Of a stretch of 6,227 nucleotides of DNA, positions 1-4,750 are shown piece after piece. Under the pieces are notes generated by a model. That model saw only the letters and a list, made by a program, of their open reading frames with translations. It was not told the origin of the DNA and did not search any database. Location: the NCBI GenBank assembly GCA_947631805.1, contig CANRNA010000113.1, positions 1-6,227 on the forward strand. Reading direction: 5' to 3'. A program made the position numbers and the translations under genes. Source of the DNA: an uncultured Oscillospiraceae bacterium (GTDB lineage Bacteria > Bacillota > Clostridia > Oscillospirales > Oscillospiraceae). Every line of letters begins with the position of its first letter. Position 1 is the first letter of the stretch.

Positions 1-122
1 ATGACCAGCGTCTCCATGAAACGCTTGATGAAGGTCGATTTCCCCGTCCGCACAGGCCCGACGACGCCCAGATAGATGTCGCCGTCCGTCCTGCGGGCAA
101 TATCCTCATAGATGCTGTCCAC
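1..122 (-). CDS. spoIVA: SpoIVA, stage IV sporulation protein A (N-terminal fragment)
   Basis: Only the first 40 codons are in the window; the gene continues past the left edge. The translation has an IYEDIARRTDGDIYLGVVG segment followed by a Walker A loop, GPVRTGKST, at residues 22-30, then FIKRFMETLV. This matches the very conserved SpoIVA N-terminus. SpoIVA is known as an ATPase made in the mother cell that polymerises on the forespore surface and anchors the coat basement layer. The start is GTG at 122-120, preceded by GGAGGG at 134-129 with a 6-nt gap; no better start is visible in that frame. The gene follows the nif3-like gene by 62 nt with no terminator between them, but has its own SigE-like promoter. 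Its ribosome binding site lies inside a long potential RNA hairpin. Identity is very secure despite the short fragment. Confidence 0.93.
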   Translation of the reverse strand, partial: MDSIYEDIARRTDGDIYLGVVGPVRTGKSTFIKRFMETLV

Positions 123-126
123 AATG

Positions 127-170
127 ATCCCTCCAAGGCGTGTTTGGTAAAATGTACGCCCCGGAGGGAT
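127..170 (-). promoter_or_regulatory. RNA hairpin that would bury the spoIVA ribosome binding site
   Basis: In minus-strand RNA, 170-156 can pair with 141-127 over 15 consecutive positions: eight Watson-Crick pairs, two G·U pairs, then five more Watson-Crick pairs, closing a 14-nt loop (155-142). The 3' arm contains the whole spoIVA Shine-Dalgarno GGAGGG (134-129), and the GTG start is 5 nt outside the stem. In plus-strand RNA the two wobble positions become A/C mismatches, so the structure is better in the direction of the genes. There is no U-tract after it, so it is not a standard terminator. The 5' arm overlaps the SigE-like -10 and spacer, so a transcript from that promoter would lack it. 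Confidence 0.72.
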
Positions 171-179
171 GGTTTATGA
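151..179 (-). promoter_or_regulatory. Candidate SigE-type promoter of spoIVA
   Basis: Read on the minus strand, TCATAAA (179-173) is followed after 14 nt by CGTACATT (158-151). The Bacillus SigE consensus is roughly kmATAtt, 13-15 nt, CATACA-T; here the -10 differs mainly at its second base and the -35 in its last two bases. The start of transcription would be near 144-145, giving a leader of about 23 nt that contains the ribosome binding site. SpoIVA is a known member of the SigE regulon, so position and gene agree. No SigA-like element was seen here. Confidence 0.68.
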
Positions 180-184
180 CAGAT

Positions 185-952
185 TCAATAAAACTGCGCC
201 GTCTGGCCGTGGACGGCGGAGATACGCACGTCCGCATCCGGAAACGCCTCTTTGAGCCACCGGTGCAGCACCGGCACCACCACGTTTTCCGTGCAGAAGT
301 GGTCCGCGTCGATCAGGTTCAGCCCCAGGTGCTTCGCCTCCAAAAACTGGTGGTACTTCACGTCCGCCGTCACCAGCGTGTCGCACCCGGCCTCAGCCGC
401 CAGGCCCACGTCCCCGCCGCCGGAGCCGCCGCACACGGCAAGGCGCTTCACAGGCCGACCCCCGTCGTGATAGCGCAGGCCGTTGGAGCGCAGCGCCTCC
501 TTTACAAGGCGCAGGAAGTCGGCAAAGGGCGTTTCCGCCTGCAAGGTCCCTATCCGGCCGATGCCCGTGTCCGGCTCCAGGACGGCCTCCGCATGGCCTC
601 CCAGGGCGGCCATGAGCGCGTCGTTCACGCCCCCCTGGGCCGCGTCCAGGTTGGTGTGCATGCAGATGGCGGCGATGCCCCCCTCCGCCAGGGCCAGGAC
701 GCGGCTGCCGTCCATGTCCCCGTCGGTGACGGTCTTCAGGCTGAAGAAAATGGGATGGTGGCTCACGATGAGCTCCGCCCCCAGGGCCGCCGCCTCCTCT
801 ATCACCTGGTCCGTGATGTCCAGGGAGACCAGCGCCCTTTTCACTGCCCGGTCCCTCCGGCCCACCAGAAGGCCCACGTTGTCAAAGTCCATTTTCCGCG
901 CCACCGGCGCCTTTTCGTTCAAAAAAGCGAATACCTCACCCACTGTGGGCAT
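185..952 (-). CDS. Nif3-like dinuclear metal centre protein (YbgI/YqfO family)
   Basis: This 255-aa protein spans the usual length of the short Nif3/YbgI form and lacks the extra middle domain that lengthens Bacillus YqfO. The family's metal ligands are visible: SHHP with H65-H66, HTNLD with D103, and DADHFCTEN with H218 and E222. In known structures these hold two metal ions in a toroidal hexamer. The start region MPTVGEVFAFLNEKAP and the DNVGLLVG motif near residue 24 are also typical. Start ATG at 952-950 is preceded by AAAGGAGG with about 7 nt spacing. It overlaps the end of trmK by 17 nt, so the two are probably translated together; the same gene pair is neighbouring in Bacillus (trmK-yqfO). 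The biochemical function of the family is not settled, and GTP cyclohydrolase-like labels should be treated with caution. Likely cytoplasmic: no signal peptide or membrane segment. Confidence 0.93.
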   Translation of the reverse strand: MPTVGEVFAFLNEKAPVARKMDFDNVGLLVGRRDRAVKRALVSLDITDQVIEEAAALGAELIVSHHPIFFSLKTVTDGDMDGSRVLALAEGGIAAICMHTNLDAAQGGVNDALMAALGGHAEAVLEPDTGIGRIGTLQAETPFADFLRLVKEALRSNGLRYHDGGRPVKRLAVCGGSGGGDVGLAAEAGCDTLVTADVKYHQFLEAKHLGLNLIDADHFCTENVVVPVLHRWLKEAFPDADVRISAVHGQTAQFY

Positions 953-1607
953 GCTCCCGCCTCCTTTTTATCTCCTCATAAGCCTCCAAAAGTTTGGCGG
1001 CCGCCCCGTCATAGGGCGCGGCCTTGGCCGCGCGGCGGATCATCCCGTCCAGATAGGGGTCAAAAAGGGGCTCTTCCCCCGCCTGGGACAGGAGACCCAA
1101 GTGCAGCTCCGCCTCCGAATAGGGAGGGCTCGCGCCCCCCGCGGCGGTCAGGATGGGATAGATGCGCCCCCCGTCCTCCACAAGGCGCTCCGCGCCTATG
1201 GCGTACCCGTTTCCCGTCAGGAACCGGCGCAGCGCCGCCCGCTTGCTCTGAGGCGCCAGGATGAGCCTGGTCCCCTCTCTTGTCCAGGGGGCGGCGGTCA
1301 GGATGGAGACGATGGTCTCTCCCCCCATACCGGCTATGATGACCGTGTTCCCGTCCTCCGGCCCCACCCCGGCCAGCCCGTCGGCGCGAAGCAGACGGAT
1401 ACGCCCGGCCGTACCGGTGCGCGCCACCAGCGCCCCGGCGCTCTCCAGGGGTCCGGGGCGTATGTCCGTGGCCAGGACGCGGCTGGCCCGCCCAGTCTGG
1501 ACGAGCCACACGGGCACCATGGCGTGGTCCGTGCCCACGTCGATGACGGCAGCCCCCGGCGTCACCAGGTCCGCCACAGCCCCCAGCCGGGGCGATAGAT
1601 GTATCAT
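936..1607 (-). CDS. trmK: tRNA (adenine(22)-N1)-methyltransferase TrmK
   Basis: 223 aa, the normal length for TrmK (YqfN family), which methylates N1 of A22 in the D-loop of bacterial tRNAs using S-adenosylmethionine. Seen in the sequence: the N-terminal LSPRLGAVADLV helix; SAM-binding motif VIDVGTDHAMVP at residues 21-32; a second acidic loop ATDIRPGPLESA near 46-57; the family signature NTVIIAGMGGETI at 88-100; and LILAPQSKRAALRRFL at 115-130. The C-terminus is a charged helical segment. The ATG at 1607 keeps the conserved LSPRL start and no in-frame upstream start exists before the terminator, but there is no Shine-Dalgarno sequence. A strong terminator ends about 13 nt before the ATG, so how this gene is expressed is unclear. 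It overlaps the nif3-like gene by 17 nt. Confidence 0.93.
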   Translation of the reverse strand: MIHLSPRLGAVADLVTPGAAVIDVGTDHAMVPVWLVQTGRASRVLATDIRPGPLESAGALVARTGTAGRIRLLRADGLAGVGPEDGNTVIIAGMGGETIVSILTAAPWTREGTRLILAPQSKRAALRRFLTGNGYAIGAERLVEDGGRIYPILTAAGGASPPYSEAELHLGLLSQAGEEPLFDPYLDGMIRRAAKAAPYDGAAAKLLEAYEEIKRRREHAHSG

Positions 1608-1620
1608 ATCGGCAAAAAAG

Positions 1621-1649
1621 GAAAAACGGCGGGCTCCCCGCCGTTTTTC
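1621..1649 (-). terminator. Strong intrinsic terminator after the DUF1858 gene (bidirectional shape)
   Basis: A perfect 13-bp stem (1621-1633 with 1637-1649) closes a 3-nt loop; its GC core is CGGCGGG/CCCGCCG. On the minus strand the stem ends in TTTTTCC and is followed by six more T (1619-1614). An A-tract lies on the other side, so it could also stop plus-strand transcription. It begins 3 nt after the DUF1858 stop codon and ends 13 nt before the trmK start. Confidence 0.88.
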
Positions 1650-1652
1650 ACC

Positions 1653-1859
1653 TCACGCGTGGGAGGCGATGTAGTCGTTGACTTCCTTCACGAAGGGCTC
1701 AACTTCTACCCCGTGGGCCATGCAGGCCTGCTCCACGCTCTCCCCCGTGGCGTAGGCGCAGCCCAGGCAGTGCATGCCGATGCGCTGGAACAGAGGCTGG
1801 GTCACAGGGGCGTTGACCATGATATCGTAGACGATGGTATCCTTGGTGATCTGATACAT
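1653..1859 (-). CDS. DUF1858 / hybrid-cluster-associated redox disulfide domain protein
   Basis: A 68-aa single-domain protein. The order ITKDTIVYDIMVNAPVTQPLFQRIGMHCLGC, with a CLGC pair at residues 31-34 and a further Cys at 46 (EQACMAHGV), is the pattern of the DUF1858 domain, also described as a redox disulfide domain found near hybrid cluster proteins. The family is small, soluble and of unproven function; a thiol redox or metal-related role is inferred from the CxxC pair. Start ATG at 1859-1857 has a good GGAGGT at 1872-1867 with 7-nt spacing. It stands as its own transcription unit: a consensus SigA promoter lies just upstream and a strong terminator just downstream. No hybrid-cluster protein gene is in this window. 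Confidence 0.88.
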   Translation of the reverse strand: MYQITKDTIVYDIMVNAPVTQPLFQRIGMHCLGCAYATGESVEQACMAHGVEVEPFVKEVNDYIASHA

Positions 1860-1891
1860 TTGTCGTACCTCCGCATAGATTTGCTGGAGCT

Positions 1892-1920
1892 ATTATATCC
1901 GCTTTGGAGCGATAAATCAA
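1892..1920 (-). promoter_or_regulatory. SigA-type promoter of the DUF1858 gene
   Basis: On the minus strand TTGATT (1920-1915), a 17-nt spacer and a perfect TATAAT (1897-1892) are present. Transcription would start near 1885, giving a leader of about 25 nt with the GGAGGT ribosome binding site. The spacer holds an imperfect dyad (1897-1903 against 1908-1913), which could be an operator or chance. Confidence 0.8.
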
Positions 1921-1923
1921 CAT

Positions 1924-1957
1924 AAAAATAGAGGAAGCACGCGGCCTCCCCTATTTT
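1924..1957 (-). terminator. Intrinsic terminator after the zinc-ribbon gene
   Basis: In minus-strand RNA, 1957-1945 pairs with 1937-1925 over 13 positions including two G·U pairs, around a 7-nt loop. The stem ends in a run of five T. It lies 17 nt after the stop codon of the zinc-ribbon gene and 4 nt before the -35 of the next promoter, so it separates the two units. Confidence 0.75.
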
Positions 1958-1974
1958 CTCCTTGATGCCTGAAA

Positions 1975-2256
1975 TCAAAGCTCACCGGCACGCATCTTTG
2001 CGAAGCACTCACTGCAGTACACAGGGCGATCGCTCTTCGGCTCGAAGGGGACGCGGGCCTCGCCGCCGCAGGCGGCGCAGGTAGCGGTGAAGAACTCCCG
2101 GGGACCGCGGGCAGCGGCCTTGCGGGCGTCACGGCAGGCCTTGCAGCGCTGGGGCTCGTTCTGGAAGCCGCGCTCTGCGTAAAACTCCTGCTCACCGGCG
2201 GTGAACACGAACTCCTGTCCGCATTCCTTGCACACGAGGGTCTTGTCTTCGTACAT
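1975..2256 (-). CDS. Small protein with two four-cysteine zinc knuckles (zinc-ribbon domain)
   Basis: 93 aa. The N-terminal half has CKEC (C9, C12) and CKAC (C38, C41) about 25 residues apart, around FVFTAGEQEFYAERGF; this is the pattern of the probable zinc-ribbon family (zf-trcl) common in Firmicutes. The C-terminal half has CAAC (C60, C63) and CSEC (C81, C84) with 17 residues between them, including the VPFEPKSDRPVYCSECF motif seen in the CxxC-CxxC class. Each half should bind one zinc ion. The middle stretch ARKAAARG is basic, which would suit nucleic-acid or ribosome contact, but no function is established. Start ATG at 2256-2254 has AGAGAGG at 2270-2264 with 7-nt spacing. It follows the sigma-factor gene by 49 nt and has a candidate promoter and a clear terminator. 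Confidence 0.87.
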   Translation of the reverse strand: MYEDKTLVCKECGQEFVFTAGEQEFYAERGFQNEPQRCKACRDARKAAARGPREFFTATCAACGGEARVPFEPKSDRPVYCSECFAKMRAGEL

Positions 2257-2293
2257 TGTTGTTCCTCTCTTTTGAAAGTTTTCCCATTAGGGC

Positions 2294-2322
2294 AGTATAT
2301 TGCGATCAGCTTTCGCTGTTAT
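2294..2322 (-). promoter_or_regulatory. Possible SigA-type promoter of the zinc-ribbon gene
   Basis: On the minus strand ATAACA (2322-2317), 17 nt, then TATACT (2299-2294). The -10 matches 5 of 6 consensus bases and the -35 matches 4 of 6. The -35 lies in the last codons of the sigma-factor gene. Transcription would start near 2287. The alternative is simple read-through from the sigma-factor gene, since no terminator separates them. Confidence 0.42.
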
Positions 2323-2917
2323 CGCCTGAGGGCAGATTCGCCAGTTTGCGCCGGATGCGCTGGACGGCGTTGTCCACGGCCTTCACGTCCCTGCCTGCCG
2401 CGACGGCCATCTCCCCGTAGGAAAGACCTTCGAGATACAGACGGAGGATCTCGGCTTCCAATTTTGACAAGCACCGTGAATAGGCGGAGATAAATTCTTT
2501 TTCGGTCTCTCTGGCCAGAACCTGCTCCTCGGGACTGCGCTCATAATAGTGGGTACCTAGAGACTGGGTTTCATCTGAGAGGACATCTTCTAAGGGAACA
2601 CCGTCGTTCAAAGGAGCGTTTTTCATCCGTTGGGCGCTGCGAACGGCGGACTTGATACGGTTGTGTATGCACGTCTGGGCGTAGGTGTTGAAGGAGGCGC
2701 CCTTTTCTCTGTCATACTCCCGAATGGCGGACAGCAGACCCAGCATTCCCTCCTGGATCAGGTCCTCGCTGTCCCCTCCTATGAGGAAATAGGGACGGGC
2801 GCACATACGCACCACGCGGACGTACCGCTCCGCCAGGGCTTCCTCCGCCCCGGGCTCCTTCTGAGCCAGGGCCTGCAGTTCTTCATCCGATTCACTTGTA
2901 TATTTATAATAATACAC
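2306..2917 (-). CDS. SigH-family RNA polymerase sigma factor
   Basis: 203 aa, close to the length of Bacillus SigH. Region 2 spans about residues 28-95: ARPYFLIGGDSEDLIQEGMLGLLSAIREYD (40-69) is very close to the SigH core-binding segment ARSYFLIGADREDIVQEGMIGL. Region 4 spans about 148-192, with the helix-turn-helix LSKLEAEILRLYLEGLSYGEMA and the SigH-like DVKAVDNAVQRIRRKL. No region 1.1 or 3 is present. SigH directs entry into sporulation in Bacillus. Here the -10 recognition part (CIHNRIKSAVRSAQRMKNAPLN, about 83-104) differs from the SigH form CITRQIITAIKTATRQKHIPLN, and the neighbours are not the usual yacP/secE ones, so a SigH paralogue is possible and no symbol is given. The GTG at 2917-2915 is the only plausible start: an in-frame TAA lies three codons upstream. 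It has no Shine-Dalgarno sequence. Confidence 0.88.
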   Translation of the reverse strand: MYYYKYTSESDEELQALAQKEPGAEEALAERYVRVVRMCARPYFLIGGDSEDLIQEGMLGLLSAIREYDREKGASFNTYAQTCIHNRIKSAVRSAQRMKNAPLNDGVPLEDVLSDETQSLGTHYYERSPEEQVLARETEKEFISAYSRCLSKLEAEILRLYLEGLSYGEMAVAAGRDVKAVDNAVQRIRRKLANLPSGDNSES

Positions 2918-2922
2918 TGATA

Positions 2923-2950
2923 ATTATATATCGTTCTTCCAAGAAGTCAA
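2923..2950 (-). promoter_or_regulatory. SigA-type promoter of the sigma-factor gene
   Basis: On the minus strand TTGACT (2950-2945), a 16-nt spacer, then a perfect TATAAT (2928-2923). Only five bases separate the -10 from the GTG start codon, so transcription would begin at or within a few bases of the start codon. The surrounding spacer is AT-rich, unlike the rest of the window. Confidence 0.72.
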
Positions 2951-2988
2951 GCACTTTTTACAAAATTTCTCGCTGTTTTTCTGCGGAT

Positions 2989-2997
2989 TTTGACAGA
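2989..2997 (-). promoter_or_regulatory. Possible Spo0A box upstream of the sigma-factor promoter
   Basis: The minus strand reads TCTGTCAAA, which matches 8 of 9 positions of the Spo0A box TTTGTCRAA and the whole core TGTCRAA. It lies about 40 nt upstream of the -35. In an AT-rich spacer a chance match is quite possible. Confidence 0.3.
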
Positions 2998-3003
2998 AAA
3001 TAG

Positions 3004-3022
3004 GCGAAAAAGAGTTTTTCGC
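3004..3022 (-). terminator. Hairpin in the spacer after ruvB, possible weak terminator
   Basis: A perfect 8-bp inverted repeat (3004-3011 with 3015-3022) around a 3-nt loop, 42 nt after the ruvB stop. Five of the pairs are A/T and the minus-strand T-run is inside the stem rather than after it, so this is a weak terminator candidate. The plus-strand reading has GGC and six T after the stem, but no plus-strand gene precedes it. It is the only hairpin of note that could end the ruv operon. Confidence 0.35.
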
Positions 3023-3063
3023 GGCTTTTTTATGGGGAAAAACGATAACTTTGCCCGGAACCG

Positions 3064-4104
3064 TCACATATCCAGCCTCTGCTGGCCCAGATACTCGATG
3101 CCCAGGTGCTCGTATGCCTTCTGGGTGACGCACCGGCCCCGGAGGGTCCTGGTCAGAAAGCCCTGCTGGAGCAAAAACGGCTCGTACACATCCTCCAGGG
3201 TCACGGCCTCCTCGTTGATGGTGGCGGCCAGGGCCTCCAGGCCCACGGGCCCGCCGTTGTAGAGCTCGATGATGCTGCGGAGCATCCGTCTGTCCACGTT
3301 GTCCAGGCCCGCCTGGTCCACCTCCAGGCGTAGCAGCGCCTCGTTGGCGATGTCCCTGGTGATGACCCCCTCCCCCTTCACCTGGGCAAAGTCCCGGACG
3401 CGCCGGAGCATCCGGTTGGCGATGCGGGGGGTGCCCCGGCTGCGGGAGGCGATCTCCTCCGCCCCGGCGGGCTCGATGGCCACCCCCAGGATACCGGCGC
3501 TGCGCTCCACGATACGGCGCAGGTCCTCGGTGCTGTAAAGCTCCAGCCGCAGCACCACCCCGAACCGGTCCCGGAGCGGCGCGGACAGCTGCCCGGAGCG
3601 GGTGGTGGCGCCGATGAGGGTGAAGTGGGGCAGGCCGAAGTGGATGGAGCTGGCGGAGGGGCCCTTGCCCAGGATGATGTCGATGGCAAAGTCCTCCATG
3701 GCGGGGTAGAGTATCTCCTCCACGGAGCGGTTCAGCCGGTGTATCTCGTCCAGAAACAGGATGTCGTTTTCCTGCAGATTGGTCAGAAGGGCCACCAGGT
3801 CCCCTGGCTTTTCAATGGCGGGCCCGGAGGTGATGCGCATATTCACCCCCATCTCGTTGGCGATGACCCCCGCCAGGGTTGTCTTGCCCAGGCCCGGGGG
3901 GCCGTGGAGCAGCACGTGATCCAACGGCTCGTTGCGCAGCTTTGCCGCCTGGATGAACACGGCCAGGTTCTCCTTGGCCTTCTCCTGGCCGGTGTAGTCC
4001 TCCAGCCGCCTGGGCCGCAGCGATGCCTCCGCCGCGTCCTCCGGCTGGAAGGATGCCGTGGTCAGGACCTGCTCTGGTCCGTCGTCGGAAAAATTGATGC
4101 TCAT
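3064..4104 (-). CDS. ruvB: RuvB, Holliday junction branch-migration ATPase
   Basis: 346 aa, a normal RuvB length. RuvB is the AAA+ motor that, with RuvA, drives branch migration at Holliday junctions in recombinational repair. Visible: the N-terminal SLRPRRLEDYTGQEKAKENL segment (28-47); Walker A GPPGLGKTT (68-76); Walker B LFLDEIHRL (116-124); sensor 1 with the arginine of GATTR (165-169); LRDRFG (177-182); sensor 2 GTPRIANRMLRRVRDF (224-239); and the C-terminal winged helix with YNGGPVGLEALA and GFLTRTLRGR, which contacts DNA. All key residues are intact. Start ATG at 4104-4102 has GGGGAGG at 4120-4114 with 9-nt spacing. It follows ruvA by 37 nt without a terminator and is the last gene of the operon. 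Confidence 0.98.
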   Translation of the reverse strand: MSINFSDDGPEQVLTTASFQPEDAAEASLRPRRLEDYTGQEKAKENLAVFIQAAKLRNEPLDHVLLHGPPGLGKTTLAGVIANEMGVNMRITSGPAIEKPGDLVALLTNLQENDILFLDEIHRLNRSVEEILYPAMEDFAIDIILGKGPSASSIHFGLPHFTLIGATTRSGQLSAPLRDRFGVVLRLELYSTEDLRRIVERSAGILGVAIEPAGAEEIASRSRGTPRIANRMLRRVRDFAQVKGEGVITRDIANEALLRLEVDQAGLDNVDRRMLRSIIELYNGGPVGLEALAATINEEAVTLEDVYEPFLLQQGFLTRTLRGRCVTQKAYEHLGIEYLGQQRLDM

Positions 4105-4141
4105 CGGTCGTTTCCTCCCCTCACACAGCCCGGCAGGGCGC

Positions 4142-4750
4142 TCAGCTCACGGTGGAAATATTGCGCAGGGCGGCGCGGATGGCGTCCTCCACCCCCATGC
4201 CCTCCAGGTCCAGGCCCCGGAGCGCGGCGGCGCACTCGGACCGGCTGTAGCCCAGCACGGTCAGCGCCCGCGTCACGTCCGCCGCCTTGCTCTGGCCGTC
4301 GGCGGCGGGGGCGGCCGGTATGGCGTCGCCGCCTCCCAGGCCCTCGTTTTCCTTTTGCATCTTGTCCTTCAGCTCCAGGATGATGCGCTGGGCCAGCCGC
4401 TTTCCTACGCCGGGGGCGGCGGTGAGCGCCCTTTCATCCCCGGACACGATGGCCATGCACACCCGCTCCGGCGTGCCGGAGGACAGGATGGACACGGCGG
4501 CCTTCGGCCCCACGCCGGACACGGATACCAGCATCTCGAAGCACCGCTTCTCTCCTGGGGTGGCGAAGCCGAACAGCTCAAAGGCGTCCTCCCGGACCTG
4601 CTCGCAGATATACAGCTTGGCCCTCTCCCCCCGGCGGAGCTGGCCGATGGTGTAGGCGGTGGTATTCACCGCGAAGCCCACCCCGCCGCACTCTATCACG
4701 GCCAGATTGGGCTCCATATCCGTCACGGTCCCGTTCAGATGGTAGAACAT
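4142..4750 (-). CDS. ruvA: RuvA, Holliday junction DNA-binding subunit
   Basis: 202 aa from the chosen ATG at 4750-4748. RuvA tetramers grip the four-way junction and load RuvB rings. Domain I (1-62) begins MFYHLNGTV, an OB fold; domain II has two helix-hairpin-helix motifs, VSGVGPKAA (77-85) and APGVGKRLA (112-120), followed by QRIILELKDK; a flexible glycine/alanine-rich linker covers about 132-156; domain III (157-202), ADVTRALTVLGYSRSECAAAL, is the UBA-like RuvB-binding domain. A longer frame from 4801 adds 17 residues, but those read within ruvC, do not fit the family, and the shorter start has AAGGAGAGG (4766-4758) directly upstream. The gene overlaps ruvC by 16 nt, which suggests coupled translation. 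Confidence 0.97.
   Translation of the reverse strand: MFYHLNGTVTDMEPNLAVIECGGVGFAVNTTAYTIGQLRRGERAKLYICEQVREDAFELFGFATPGEKRCFEMLVSVSGVGPKAAVSILSSGTPERVCMAIVSGDERALTAAPGVGKRLAQRIILELKDKMQKENEGLGGGDAIPAAPAADGQSKAADVTRALTVLGYSRSECAAALRGLDLEGMGVEDAIRAALRNISTVS

Noticed and set aside
140..1598. Two long plus-strand open frames (about 370 codons each)
   Set aside because: They lie antisense to the Nif3-like and trmK genes, have low-complexity arginine/proline/alanine-rich translations with no motif, and lack ribosome binding sites. They are products of high GC content.
1605..1611. TATGAT overlapping the trmK start as a -10 box
   Set aside because: No -35 at a suitable distance, and the transcript would begin inside the gene after the start codon.
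2264..2278. Small hairpin CTTTC-AAAA-GAGAG over the zinc-ribbon ribosome binding site
   Set aside because: Five pairs, one a G·U, too weak to claim control of translation.
2977..3000. Inverted repeat TTTTCTG/CAGAAAA in the spacer upstream of the sigma-factor gene
   Set aside because: Seven A/T-rich pairs with a 10-nt loop and no suitable T-tract; easily chance in this AT-rich stretch.
2924..3133. A 69-codon minus-strand frame across the ruvB end and the spacer
   Set aside because: Half of it is an off-frame reading of ruvB and the rest is AT-rich spacer with promoter elements; the translation has no recognisable domain. Two cysteines near the end are not enough.
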